From Syntrophomonas sp. UBA5314 (lineage in GTDB: Bacteria; Bacillota; Syntrophomonadia; Syntrophomonadales; Syntrophomonadaceae), in assembly GCA_002410325.1 (NCBI GenBank), contig DHRK01000055.1, positions 474-64,473 of the forward strand: 64,000 nucleotides of DNA. Reading direction: 5' to 3'. Position numbers and translations under genes: made by a program. Below are positions 33,805 through 44,663 of this stretch, one piece after another; position 1 is the first letter of the stretch; each line of letters starts with the position of its first letter. Under the pieces are notes generated by a model that saw nothing but the letters and a program-made list of their open reading frames with translations, searched no databases and was not told where the DNA came from.

Positions 33805-34980
33805 ATGAGGAGGGTTGCTGTGATAGGAACCGGGCACTCCAAGTTTTGCTACAATTCGCCCAAGACATCGGTGGAATTACTGGCCGAAGTGGCCATGGAC
33901 GCCATCAACGAAGCCCATATTACGCCTGGGGATATCCAGGCCGTCAATGTCGGCAATGTTCTGGGGGACTTTGAAGAAGGCCAGGGTATGGTGCAATCCT
34001 TTCTGGCCAACGATATCGGTTGTTTCAACGTACCGGCCAGCCGCTTTGAGGGGGCCTGCGCCTCGGGCAGTATGGCGGTCCGGGATGCGGTCATGTGGGT
34101 GGCTTCAGGATACTATGACATCATGCTGGTGGGCGGGGTGGAAAAGTGCACCGCCATGGGAACCGGGCTGGCCACGCGTACTTTTGCCATGTTCGGCGAC
34201 GCTCGTTACGAGTTCCCGGCCGGATTCACCTTTCCCGCGGTGTTTGCCTTATTAACTCATCTATATGCCAGTAAATACAAGATCCCGCTTGCCACTCTGA
34301 AGGAACAAATGGCGGCCGTATCGATCCAGTCCCACGAGTATGCCATGAAAAACCCCAACGCCCAGATCCAAAAGCTGATCAGCAAAGAAGACGTATTGAA
34401 CAGTTTCATGGTTTCCACTCCCATACAATTGAACGACTCCTGCCCCTTTTCGGACGGAGCCGCCGCCCTGGTCATCGCTTCCGAAGAGACGGCCAAAAAG
34501 CTGGTTAAAAAGCCGGTGTATTTTACCGGGATCGGGCAATCGTCTTCCGGAAAACTGAGCTCCCAGTACAAATATCTGCCCCGAATTCGCGCCCGGGAAC
34601 TGGCGGTGCAGCAGTCCTACGGCATGGCCGGTTTAACGCCCCGGGACATGGACCTGTGCGAGCTGCACGATTGTTTTAGCATCGCCGCCCTGATCGCCGC
34701 TGAAGGTCTGGGATTCTTTGAGTTCGGCACCGCTGGCCGGGCCTGGGAAAAGGGAGAAACCCGGCTGGGCGGCAGAATCCCCATCAATCTATCCGGCGGG
34801 TTGAAGGCCAAAGGGCATCCGATCGGCGCCTCCGGGGTGTCGATGGTCTATGAAGTCGCCCGGCAACTGCGGGGCGACATGGTCGAGCAGGGCCGGCAGG
34901 TGGAAGGAGCCAAACACGGTCTGGTCGACACCCTGGGCGGGGACGGCGTGATTATAAGCATGATCCTTTCGGCCGCGTAA
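33805..34980 (+). CDS. Thiolase (SCP-x-like acetyl-CoA acetyltransferase family)
   Basis: About 391 residues. The nucleophilic Cys is in FEGACASGSMAVRDA; the second set is ELHDCFSIAAL and KAKGHPIGASGVSM. This arrangement is typical of SCP-x/archaeal-type thiolases that pair with a DUF35 protein, which follows here. It would cleave 3-ketoacyl-CoA with CoA. The start ATG 33805 fits the AGGGGGGG site; an ATG three bases earlier and an upstream extension to 33760 are less likely. Two bases of overlap or spacing with neighbours are normal for the operon. Confidence 0.92.
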   Translation: MRRVAVIGTGHSKFCYNSPKTSVELLAEVAMDAINEAHITPGDIQAVNVGNVLGDFEEGQGMVQSFLANDIGCFNVPASRFEGACASGSMAVRDAVMWVASGYYDIMLVGGVEKCTAMGTGLATRTFAMFGDARYEFPAGFTFPAVFALLTHLYASKYKIPLATLKEQMAAVSIQSHEYAMKNPNAQIQKLISKEDVLNSFMVSTPIQLNDSCPFSDGAAALVIASEETAKKLVKKPVYFTGIGQSSSGKLSSQYKYLPRIRARELAVQQSYGMAGLTPRDMDLCELHDCFSIAALIAAEGLGFFEFGTAGRAWEKGETRLGGRIPINLSGGLKAKGHPIGASGVSMVYEVARQLRGDMVEQGRQVEGAKHGLVDTLGGDGVIISMILSAA

Positions 34981-34994
34981 AGGAGGTTGGCATC

Positions 34995-35405
34995 ATGGAA
35001 TACAGACTGACTTTCAAGGATTATAACAAAGCCCTCAAACAGGAAAAACTGTTGGGCTTGAAATGCAGGGACTGCGGTACGGTCACCTGCCCGCCCATGA
35101 TGGTCTGCGCGGAATGCGCGGGCACCAACCACGAGATTGTACAGCTCACCGGAAAAGGCAAAGTTGTCACCTTCACTACCTCTTTTATAGCTGCCGAGGG
35201 CCGGGAAAACGAGCTGCCCTACACCATCGTTATGGTGGAGCTTGATGAAGGCCCGTGGATCATGGGCAATCTGGTAAGCATGGACCCTAAAAAAGTCGAC
35301 ATGGATATTATAGGTAGGGACGTATTGCTGGGCAGCCGGGTTTTTCCGGGGGATAAGTACAGCAACGGGGATCTGGCCAGGCCGGCTTTTAGTGTAATTA
35401 AATAA
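34995..35405 (+). CDS. DUF35 OB-fold/zinc-ribbon protein, thiolase partner
   Basis: A 136-residue protein with the rubredoxin-like zinc ribbon CRDCGTVTCPPMMVCAECAG (residues about 23-42) and an OB-fold with GKGKVVTFTTSF. DUF35 proteins form complexes with SCP-x-type thiolases and bind the acyl-CoA chain between subunits. It lies 14 bases after the thiolase with AAAGGAGG and ends the operon before a strong terminator. Role as thiolase partner follows from the family and the context. Confidence 0.9.
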   Translation: MEYRLTFKDYNKALKQEKLLGLKCRDCGTVTCPPMMVCAECAGTNHEIVQLTGKGKVVTFTTSFIAAEGRENELPYTIVMVELDEGPWIMGNLVSMDPKKVDMDIIGRDVLLGSRVFPGDKYSNGDLARPAFSVIK

Positions 35406-35476
35406 ATAAAGAAGCGGCCTTGAGGATTCTGCGCACCAAAGCCCGCCGGCCAGTTCCCATATTCATCACCTTTTTT

Positions 35477-35507
35477 CAGTAAGGGCGTCGACCCTTACTG
35501 TTTTTTT
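35477..35507 (+). terminator. Intrinsic terminator of the beta-oxidation operon
   Basis: Perfect 9-bp stem CAGTAAGGG/CCCTTACTG with loop CGTCGA followed by seven T (35501-35507). Confidence 0.92.
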
Positions 35508-35519
35508 GCCGGTCAATGG

Positions 35520-35737
35520 CTAGTAGTCTGTAACACCTAAAACTTTAGTTCCCCGCCGGCCAAATTTCCACAGGGCTTTGTTGTCGTCAATCGCCATACG
35601 TCCGGTATTACTCATTTGACGCCCACGGACGGGCTAATGCGGCGGTGCCAGGACGGCAAGGAGCCGCCCTCCGCCTCCCCCCTGTGAAAATTTTTCTCGG
35701 CGGATAAACTAAACTTTTAGATGTCACAGACTACTAG
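35520..35737. mobile_element. MITE-like element with long terminal inverted repeats
   Basis: A 218-base unit whose ends are inverted copies. The first 31 bases of each end (starting CTAGTAGTCTGT) differ at three positions, and similarity continues to about 57 bases (to CACAGGG). A 31-codon frame on the minus strand (35520-35615) reads MSNTGRMAIDDNKALWKFGR and ends in the left repeat. No transposase is present, so it would be a non-autonomous element. It lies between a terminator and the next activator gene. Target duplication is not clear beyond the CTAG ends. Confidence 0.7.
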
Positions 35738-35841
35738 GAAAGATTATGAAACTGGAGCTGATTATCTAGTACAATGATACTTAAGAAGTCTTATGTCTTA
35801 AGAGTGGCTGATTAATGCCTAAATCCCTGGAGGTGGAGCCC

Positions 35842-37560
<1,719 letters not shown>

Positions 37561-37561
37561 G

Positions 37562-39088
37562 CTAAACACCGAGACTTTCCACCAACGCCGTGAGCCTGGC
37601 CAGGGCAGTATCCTTTTTCCGCTGGCCTTGGACCGGGTTCTTTCCGTAAATCATCATATAGTCCCAAAAGGCGGCGGTCAGATTGCTCTCATTTAAGGCA
37701 AAGATAACCGGCGGGGGCGAGGTTTTTCCCACCAGCACTCCCACGTCTTCTTTGACATCGACCATGCAGCCTTCCAGGTTTCTCCTGATGGAAAAGTGCA
37801 TATCAAAATTGTCGTAGGTCTTGAGCAGCCGGATGATGTTTTGCAGGTGAAGGCTAAATTCCTGTGGCGTATAGAAAAGGCCGTTATCGCCTGTCAGGTC
37901 GAAACAGTGAACCGGTACGGGGACGGTTTTTACCGTTCCCGGCTCTGGAAGGGAAGCTATTTCGGTAAAGGAAAACCTTGCCAGGCTGGATTCAAATTTT
38001 TGGGCCCGGTTAAGCTGGTATTCCAGCAAAGCGTTCGGGCTTTGCACCCTGACCAGCAAACTGGCCGCCACCTCAGGCGGCATGGTGATAGTCGACAGGC
38101 CGTCGCTTTTTATTATGCGGTTGGCGCCCTCATCCTCAAACTCTGAAAGGAACGATAAATAATCGCCCTTTCTAAAAGGCGTCAAAATACTCATCAGCGG
38201 GCGGCAAAGGGATAAAAATTCGTCAAACTCCTCAATCAAGGCATTGATGGTATTTTTATCAGTATGGATAAAGTTGAGTGCATTTTTAGTCCCTGATCCC
38301 AGGGTTGTAGATGCTACGGCGGCGGCTTCCGGAGCTATGAACAAGGTTCGCCTGAGCAAACGGTCGCGTGTTTTGGGATAGTAATAGGGCTCGATGCTTC
38401 CGGTCATATACATGGGCACCCATTGGGCGATGGCCGATAGCATCTCATCCATGCTGCGGTTTACGGTATGAACTATCTTTATACGGTTACCCGTTCTAAT
38501 TACTTTCTCCAGAAGCGCAGACCATTGCAGCGTAAAATGCGGGTCGTCGGTCAGCCAGCCCAGGTCTTCGTTGCTGTACAAGAGCAGGGTTTGAGGCTGC
38601 CGGCTGGCCAGCACCAGGGATAGAAAGGTGATGACTGCCTGTCTTTTGCCCTCCACACCGTGCAATACTTCAATATCCGAACCGCCTACGGAGGGATAGT
38701 CTGCTAGGTCCAAAACCGGAGCCGGCGCTCTCTTAAATTTGAACTCAACGACTCCTTCCAGAAAGTTTTCAACCGCATTCCGCTTGGCCGCGGGCTCCTC
38801 CCTCAGCCATGCGTAAACAAGTCCCGATACGCTTTCATAGTCCTCAGGCCGCAGCGCGGAACTGCTTTTTATAGCGTCCCCTAGAGCTGTCTGCTGGTAA
38901 TCGGCATTACAGCGGCGGGACAGGTATTCAGCCATAGCCTGTATGTAATTGGCGCTTGGGGCGGGGGAGCGCATTCCTCTGCGCAGACGGCTGATGAAGG
39001 ACGGGTCCAGGGAAATGCCGCGGGCTAGAAGGCTGTTGGTGGTACGGGTAAGATTCATCAGCAGATCGAGTTTCTCCGAAAATTGCAT
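37562..39088 (-). CDS. HTH-containing protein of unknown function, 508 residues
   Basis: Not recognised as a named family. The N-terminus resembles an XRE-like HTH (LARGISLDPSFISRLRRGMR near residue 20-40). The remaining 400 residues show an alpha-beta fold with TLLLYSNEDLGWLTDDP and KIVHTVNRSMDEMLSAIAQW, and PVPVHCFDLTGDNGLFYTP further on. No membrane segment or signal peptide is seen. Similar large HTH proteins occur in Clostridia as presumed regulators. It is convergent with the PAS activator (one base between stops) and divergent from the zinc-ribbon gene. The AGGAGG before the ATG supports the start. Confidence 0.6.
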   Translation of the reverse strand: MQFSEKLDLLMNLTRTTNSLLARGISLDPSFISRLRRGMRSPAPSANYIQAMAEYLSRRCNADYQQTALGDAIKSSSALRPEDYESVSGLVYAWLREEPAAKRNAVENFLEGVVEFKFKRAPAPVLDLADYPSVGGSDIEVLHGVEGKRQAVITFLSLVLASRQPQTLLLYSNEDLGWLTDDPHFTLQWSALLEKVIRTGNRIKIVHTVNRSMDEMLSAIAQWVPMYMTGSIEPYYYPKTRDRLLRRTLFIAPEAAAVASTTLGSGTKNALNFIHTDKNTINALIEEFDEFLSLCRPLMSILTPFRKGDYLSFLSEFEDEGANRIIKSDGLSTITMPPEVAASLLVRVQSPNALLEYQLNRAQKFESSLARFSFTEIASLPEPGTVKTVPVPVHCFDLTGDNGLFYTPQEFSLHLQNIIRLLKTYDNFDMHFSIRRNLEGCMVDVKEDVGVLVGKTSPPPVIFALNESNLTAAFWDYMMIYGKNPVQGQRKKDTALARLTALVESLGV

Positions 39089-39297
39089 GGATTTGACCTC
39101 CTAGTACTTATATTTATCTTATCATATTTCGCTTTTCAGGCATCGGCACAAATCATGCCAGCCAACTGGCAATGCCAACCGGCCAGGGCAGGCTTATCAA
39201 GCAAAAGATGAAATTGCTAGAATTTAAATGAGTGAAACACATGACCTTTGAGATCAGGCTCAAAGCTTTAGTTTAATCAAGCAGGAGGTGACCGGGT

Positions 39298-40335
39298 ATG
39301 AGCGCCCTGAAGTTTTGTCCCGGCTGTGGGAGCAAAATATTACCGCAAGATCGGTTCTGTAATGACTGCGGCTATACCATAAGCAATGCCGGCGAAATCA
39401 ATATGCCGGTGCAGGCCGGAAACGCTGCCCCGCTTCCGGCAGCTTCCCCGCCCCATGCCAATATGAGACCGCCCGTTTCAGCAAACCAGCCGGTTGCTCC
39501 GAGCACCGCCGTCCCCAAGAACCCTGCCCCTAAAACCGCGCTGATTATAGTGGCCAGCGTGTTAATGGTGGCATTCCTGGGCGGAGGCGGTATTTACTGG
39601 TGGCTGTCCCGCGATAAGGCTCCCGATCTGGCCTCAACCAATAGCAAAACGAGCGGGTCCCAGCAAACCAGCACTGCGACAGAGGCCAACCCGGTAACCG
39701 GGAACGTCCTGCCCAACGCATCATTGCCGGTTAGCTCCGCGGTGGACCTGCAGAGAGCCTCCGCTTATTTGCCGGAGCCGGGCCTGTCATGCCGTTTTAA
39801 CGCCAGTTATCCCGACGGTATGTCCGCCACCGTTGAACGGGTCAGTGCGCGGGTGGTGCCCGCGGAAGCAGTCCGGGTCAGTGAAGTCGAAATAACCACG
39901 GCTGACGGAACAACGGCCGGGTACGGATTCCACTACGTGGAACGGGCTGACGGGATTTATTGTGTTTACGATCAAACCCCGTATGAAATATTCCCGGTTC
40001 TAAAAAACCAGTTAAGCGTCGGGCAGACCTGGAGCCAGCAGGATGAGTTCGGCCGGGTGGTGTGGAAGGTAGTCGATACCGGGGCAACCTTGAATCTGGG
40101 CTTTGCCACTCTGAAAAACTGCCTGCTGGTCGAAGAAGACAATCAGGCGGTGGGAATGAAAACCTATACTTATTATGCTCCGGGCATGGGTAGAGTGGCG
40201 GTAAAAAGCTCACCCCAGGGAGAAGACTATCTTAAATTAACCGCTTTCAGCCGGATTGACGCGGCCCGGGCCGCGGAAACGGTCAAAAAGTGGGCGCCCA
40301 ATTACAACGAAATTAAGGATGATCCCACCCGGTAG
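39298..40335 (+). CDS. Zinc-ribbon membrane protein with stalk-protein C-terminal domain
   Basis: A 345-residue protein. An N-terminal zinc ribbon (FCPGCGSKI and FCNDCGYTI, residues 7-28) is cytoplasmic, a proline/alanine-rich linker follows, then a single membrane helix TALIIVASVLMVAFLGGGGIYWWL (positions about 80-104, given in two parts: TALIIVASVLMV and AFLGGGGIYWWL). The external C-terminal domain, with ATLKNCLLVEEDNQAVGMKT and YYAPGMGRVAV, is homologous to that of the secreted protein at 12587-13624. GCAGGAGGTG precedes the ATG. Zinc ribbon plus one helix plus external domain suggests a sensor or envelope factor; the actual function is unknown. Confidence 0.78.
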   Translation: MSALKFCPGCGSKILPQDRFCNDCGYTISNAGEINMPVQAGNAAPLPAASPPHANMRPPVSANQPVAPSTAVPKNPAPKTALIIVASVLMVAFLGGGGIYWWLSRDKAPDLASTNSKTSGSQQTSTATEANPVTGNVLPNASLPVSSAVDLQRASAYLPEPGLSCRFNASYPDGMSATVERVSARVVPAEAVRVSEVEITTADGTTAGYGFHYVERADGIYCVYDQTPYEIFPVLKNQLSVGQTWSQQDEFGRVVWKVVDTGATLNLGFATLKNCLLVEEDNQAVGMKTYTYYAPGMGRVAVKSSPQGEDYLKLTAFSRIDAARAAETVKKWAPNYNEIKDDPTR

Positions 40336-40400
40336 TAAATTATGATCAAATTTATAAAGAGGCTAACGCCTTGACCTCATCATAGGACGACTATCCGACC

Positions 40401-40435
40401 GCCCTCCCGAGTGCATTATGAAGCTCCGGGAGGGC
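40401..40435 (+). terminator. Terminator-like hairpin
   Basis: GCCCTCCCG pairs with CGGGAGGGC around a 17-base loop; TTCCGTTT follows. Probably ends the zinc-ribbon gene. The other 300 bases before the next gene are AT-rich and show no gene or sigma-54 site. Confidence 0.55.
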
Positions 40436-40675
40436 TTCCGTTTCTCTGCATAGCATAACGAAAACGCCAATCATGGCATCCTTGCATCGCAGGAACCATT
40501 TAGAGACTCAGACGTATTATTTTTATTTAAATAGATAATATGGAAAGGAATTTGGGGCTTTAATAAAGAAGAACTATTTCTTAAGATCATAAAAGACCGC
40601 CGTGAATTACGGCGAACCATGCAACAGGCAATAATTATAAAGGGGGTTTAATAGAAAACGAAGGAGGGGTAATCG

Positions 40676-41827
40676 ATGGATTTCAAGTTGAGTAAAGAGC
40701 AGGAACTGATCCAAAAGGCGGCGCGGGAATTCGCGGCCAATGTTATTTTGCCCTTGGGTAAAAAGATTGAACAGGATGACAAAATACCTCAGGAAATATG
40801 GGATGGTTTGGCTGAACTGGGCTTTTTGGGCTTGCCTTTTGAAGAAGAGTTCGGCGGCGGGGAAGCCGGGTACGAGAATTACGTCCTGGCCCAGGAACAG
40901 ATTTCCCGCGTTTCTTCAGGCGTGGGGACCGCTTTCTCAGTGCACATCATGGGCTCCGATGTTTTGGCCCTGTTCGGCAGCAGAGAACAGCAAAAGCACT
41001 ACCTGCCCAAAACCTGTAAAGGGGAATTGAAGCCTTCCTTTGCCTTTACCGAGCCGGGAACCGGGTCCGATCCCAAGCAACTGGTTACCACCGCCGCCCG
41101 GGATGGAGAATACGTAGTCATCAATGGAGTGAAACGCTTTATAACCAATGCCGGGTACGAAGGCCCCATGGTGGTATTTTGCAAAGACGCCGATACAGGG
41201 GGATTCAGCGCCTACATCGTCGATAAGTTTTGCCCGGGGTATTCGCTTTCCAAACCCTGGGAGAAAATCGGCAGCCACGGCAGCCCTATTTTTGATGTCT
41301 ACTTCAAGGATGTCAGGGTTCCGGCCAGCAACCTGCTGGGGGAACCGGGCAAGGGGTTTGACATTTTGTTGCTGGGCATAGCCTTCGGCAAGATTGGAAC
41401 CAGCGCCATTGCCCTGGGCGGTATTTTAGCCGCCTATGAAGAAGCGGTCAAATATGCCAAAGAAAAGCTGCATCGGGGCAAACCCATAGCCAAATTCCAG
41501 GCCATTCAGCTCAAGATCGGGCACCTGGCCGCCAAATACTACAGTACGCGCTGGATGTGCTACCGCCTGGGGACCCTGGCCAACGATATTCTGGGCAAAA
41601 GCATTCAAAATCCGGAGCAATTCCAGGCCGAAGCGGCCCTGGTCAAAAGTTACGCCAGCGACACGGCGGTGGAAGCCGCCAAACTGTCCATGGACGTTCA
41701 TGCTTCTTACGGGCTGACCAAAGACTACCCGATTGAAAGGATATACCGGGATGCCATCATTGCCCCCCAGATTGAAGGGGTTTCAGACATGCAGAGGATC
41801 ATCTGGGCCAGTTCGGTTTTGAGTTAG
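40676..41827 (+). CDS. Short-chain acyl-CoA dehydrogenase
   Basis: A 383-residue FAD acyl-CoA dehydrogenase closely similar to the one at 23686. Seen are FAFTEPGTGSDPKQLVTTA, NGVKRFITNAGYEG, DVHASYGLTKDYPIERIYRD and PQIEGVSDMQRI, the Glu being the probable catalytic base. AAGGAGGGG stands before the ATG. It and the next acyl-CoA dehydrogenase form a two-gene unit with no ETF of their own, so electrons probably go to the EtfBA at 27-29 kb or another ETF elsewhere in the genome. Confidence 0.92.
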   Translation: MDFKLSKEQELIQKAAREFAANVILPLGKKIEQDDKIPQEIWDGLAELGFLGLPFEEEFGGGEAGYENYVLAQEQISRVSSGVGTAFSVHIMGSDVLALFGSREQQKHYLPKTCKGELKPSFAFTEPGTGSDPKQLVTTAARDGEYVVINGVKRFITNAGYEGPMVVFCKDADTGGFSAYIVDKFCPGYSLSKPWEKIGSHGSPIFDVYFKDVRVPASNLLGEPGKGFDILLLGIAFGKIGTSAIALGGILAAYEEAVKYAKEKLHRGKPIAKFQAIQLKIGHLAAKYYSTRWMCYRLGTLANDILGKSIQNPEQFQAEAALVKSYASDTAVEAAKLSMDVHASYGLTKDYPIERIYRDAIIAPQIEGVSDMQRIIWASSVLS

Positions 41828-41898
41828 GCGATAGAAAAAACCAGTTCACTATTGGGGGGGGGCACAGCCGTATAAATCAATAGAGAGGGGTTTTATAA

Positions 41899-43038
41899 GT
41901 GAATTTCAATTATACAGAAGAACAACTCATGCTGAAAGACTCGGTGAAGAAGTTTTCCGAAAACGAGATTGCGCCTATGGTCAAATGGATGGAAACCGAA
42001 AAGAGAACGCCCCGGGATTTGATCAAAAAGATTAAAGATTTGGGCTGGTGCGGCATCCAATACCCGGAGCAATACGGCGGTACAGGAAATACCTATGTTG
42101 AGTACGTTATTATGCAGATTGAGATGGCGAGGGTATATTGTTCAACGGCGTGCACCATCTCCGTAAACGGCATGCTCGGAGCGAACATTATGAAATTCGC
42201 AACTGAAGAACAGAAAATGAAATTCCTTCCCGAGCATATTAATGGCGAGGGGATTGGCAGCTTTGCCTTTACCGAGGCGTCAACCGGTTCCGACCCGAAT
42301 GCGCTCAGGACAACCTGTATGCGCGACGGGGATGAATGGGTAATAAACGGAGAAAAGATTTTTATCACCAACGCAACTATGCCGGGTTTAATGGGCATTT
42401 TTTGCAAAGACGTCGAAATGGGCGGCAAGTGCACCAACATTCTCATACCCAAGGGCATCAAGGGATATTCCACACCGAGGATTTACGATAAAATGGGCAT
42501 GCACGGACTGGAAGTGTCCGATGTTGTATTAGACAATGTAAGGGTGCCTTATGAAAATACCACCGGCGGTGAGGCCATGCGGGGCAAGGGATTCCAGGTA
42601 CTGCTCGGTTCAACCCAGATTGGCAAACTGTCGGTCTGCGCCCAGGCCGTGGGTATGGCTCAGGCGGCCCTGGAGGCGGCGGTTAAGTACTCCAAAGAGC
42701 GAGTGCAGCGAGGCAAGCCCATCTCCAATTTCCAAACCATCCAGTCCTTGATTGGCGATATGGCCACCGACGTTATGGTAGCGCACCAGATAGTCCTGGC
42801 TACCGCATTTAAAGCGTCAGAAGGGAAAGAACTGGCCGCAGATGCTGCAAGAACCAGACTGTTCACTTCCGAGGCTTGTCACCGGGTAGCCAGCAAAGCC
42901 ATGCAGGTCATGGGGGCTTACAGCTATACAACCGAATTCCCCATTGAGCGCATCTTCCGCGATGCCAAGCTAACCGAGATTTACGAAGGCGTTAATGAGA
43001 TTCAGCGCCTCATATCCGCGACCGATCTGCTGCGGTAA
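41899..43038 (+). CDS. Butyryl-CoA dehydrogenase-type acyl-CoA dehydrogenase
   Basis: A 379-residue FAD enzyme of the classical butyryl-CoA dehydrogenase (Bcd) type. FAFTEASTGSDPNALRTTC, NGEKIFITNATMPG, DKMGMHGLEVSDVVLDNVRVP, and FRDAKLTEIYEGVNEIQRL with the catalytic Glu are all standard. GTG is the start, after GAGAGGGG. It lies 71 bases after the previous dehydrogenase and is followed by a strong terminator. It differs from its neighbour in the SDPNA and IYEG motifs, so the two probably use different acyl chains. Confidence 0.92.
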   Translation: MNFNYTEEQLMLKDSVKKFSENEIAPMVKWMETEKRTPRDLIKKIKDLGWCGIQYPEQYGGTGNTYVEYVIMQIEMARVYCSTACTISVNGMLGANIMKFATEEQKMKFLPEHINGEGIGSFAFTEASTGSDPNALRTTCMRDGDEWVINGEKIFITNATMPGLMGIFCKDVEMGGKCTNILIPKGIKGYSTPRIYDKMGMHGLEVSDVVLDNVRVPYENTTGGEAMRGKGFQVLLGSTQIGKLSVCAQAVGMAQAALEAAVKYSKERVQRGKPISNFQTIQSLIGDMATDVMVAHQIVLATAFKASEGKELAADAARTRLFTSEACHRVASKAMQVMGAYSYTTEFPIERIFRDAKLTEIYEGVNEIQRLISATDLLR

Positions 43039-43056
43039 GTAATTCACTTAAATATT

Positions 43057-43095
43057 AAGGCCCTTGCGGGTTGGCCGACTCGCGAGGGCCTTTTT
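43057..43095 (+). terminator. Intrinsic terminator
   Basis: A 14-bp stem AAGGCCCTTGCGGG / CTCGCGAGGGCCTT with two G-T pairs, followed by a T-run (43091-43095). It ends the two-gene acyl-CoA dehydrogenase unit. Confidence 0.88.
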
Positions 43096-43117
43096 AAGCG
43101 TATAGTGTTTTAGAATG

Positions 43118-44398
43118 CTATTTGATATTTTCCAGGGCCTCGTCTATGGTCGGAAGATATTGAGTTCTGATCTTTTCGCCATAGTTCTTGGAAGTCGCGT
43201 AGCCGCACCTGCTCAGATCGTTGAAAAGGGTTTTTAGTGACGCGCCGTCCCTGGCATCGGCCAGCAGCTTCGCATATTGAGAATGTTCAGTATATATCCT
43301 GATCACATCCCGGGCAAATTCATCGGGAGTTGCATATTGTTTAAAACCTCCGGTATTCGGATCTTTTATCCCGCCGAAATTATTATAGTACTGGGCCAGC
43401 GACGACGTTCCATACCCGCACTCTTCGGCCCACTGGGCCAGCAGGAAATTGACGGGAAGGCCTGTTCCGCGGTGCGCTATTTCAGCATAAGGCTTCATCT
43501 GCCGGACAAAGGCTTCCGGGTCGGAAGGTACCGGCAGCAGATTGACTTTTTTACCTCTGGAAACGCTGGCCGTCGATGGCGGCGTGCAATACCAGCTGGC
43601 TACCCAGCCTAACTGCCCCTGGTATTTCACCTGATACCACCCGTCCTTTTCTCCTGTGTAAGCCAGAATAGTACCGCAGGGCACCAGGCCCATTACATCC
43701 GCTGACGTTGAAGGTTCGCTTCTTACATGCAAATCAGCGGCGGTTACTGATACGGCCAGCATGGGCCCCGACTGTTCAGCAACCGGTGGAGCAATGACCG
43801 TGGGGGGCACCGGCTGTTCCTGGGCTGTTTCCGGAACGGCTTTCTGGGACTCCTGCTGCTCGGCGCTTGCTGAAGCGGGATTTTCTTGCCCCTGCGGTTG
43901 GGTGGTTGTGGCGGGAACGGCAGCCGGTGGCTTGGGCTGTCCCGAGCCGTAGTATATTTTGAAAAGATGCTTTTCTTTATTCCAGTTCATTTCGCAATCA
44001 AAGGCCTCTACCGCAAAAACCAAAGGAGCAAAGGTTTGCCCTTCTATAAGTTGGGCAGGTTCATCCAGGCTTTTAACTTTGCCGTTGACGGTGGCATTAT
44101 ATGATCCGATGGTTAAAGTGACAGTGGTTGTGGAATTGCGGGCGGTTAAGGTTTGACTGTTTTCATCCCAGGTTACGGCAGCGCCCAGGTTTTCAAAGAT
44201 CTTCTTAATAGGCACCAGGGGGTGCCCGTTTACGGTGACCGGGTTTACGTCAAAACCTATATATTTATCATTTATATACACCTGGGGCGGAGACTCCCCT
44301 GGTGCTGCGCTGGCGGCCGGACTAAACCCCGCCAGCCCTAATAAAGTAAACATCGCGGTTAGAATGAAAGCGTTCCTGAACATATGTAAAGGTTTCAA
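43118..44398 (-). CDS. Secreted glucosaminidase-like cell-wall protein with stalk and SH3 domains
   Basis: About 426 residues. A signal peptide (FILTAMFTLLGLAG...ASAAP) is followed by a stalk domain of the copper-amine-oxidase N-terminal type (GHPLVPIKKIFENLGAAVTW), a Pro/Gln/Ala-rich linker, a bacterial SH3 domain (LHVRSEPSTSADVMGLVPCG and GWYQVKYQGQLGWVASWYC), and a C-terminal glucosaminidase domain (LAQWAEECGYGTSSLAQYYN, NNFGGIK). It would cleave peptidoglycan at N-acetylglucosamine. TTG 44398 is chosen because AGGGG lies seven bases before it; the frame goes to 44434. The 265 bases upstream hold no gene. Confidence 0.88.
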   Translation of the reverse strand: MKPLHMFRNAFILTAMFTLLGLAGFSPAASAAPGESPPQVYINDKYIGFDVNPVTVNGHPLVPIKKIFENLGAAVTWDENSQTLTARNSTTTVTLTIGSYNATVNGKVKSLDEPAQLIEGQTFAPLVFAVEAFDCEMNWNKEKHLFKIYYGSGQPKPPAAVPATTTQPQGQENPASASAEQQESQKAVPETAQEQPVPPTVIAPPVAEQSGPMLAVSVTAADLHVRSEPSTSADVMGLVPCGTILAYTGEKDGWYQVKYQGQLGWVASWYCTPPSTASVSRGKKVNLLPVPSDPEAFVRQMKPYAEIAHRGTGLPVNFLLAQWAEECGYGTSSLAQYYNNFGGIKDPNTGGFKQYATPDEFARDVIRIYTEHSQYAKLLADARDGASLKTLFNDLSRCGYATSKNYGEKIRTQYLPTIDEALENIK

Positions 44399-44663
44399 AA
44401 TCTTTCCCCTTCCTGCCGCTATAAAAGCGTGCAATTTCAGAATTTCTATATCGTTTAATTTAAATCCTCCTGCGAAATTTGTAAAAGAGAGGGGGGTTAG
44501 TAAGTCAAACTTGAGGCAAGGCGAAAAATGATGTTGGAAATGTCGGGCAATATTAAAGACAACGTATTAACAAAAAGCCTAATATAAACATCACTGTATA
44601 GGGGATGATTCCTTTGGCAGCCTATTCATCTTTACCTACGCATGATGCATAGGCAGTATACGT

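Noticed and set aside
39140..39180. Possible sigma-54 promoter on the minus strand before the 508-residue HTH gene (TGGCATGATTTGTGC)
   Set aside because: The -12 TTGC is replaced by GTGC and the -24 lacks the final C; too weak to call.
40471..40490. Possible sigma-54 promoter before the acyl-CoA dehydrogenase at 40676 (TGGCATCCTTGCAT)
   Set aside because: The GG and GC elements are too close; the fixed 10-base distance of -24/-12 promoters is not met.
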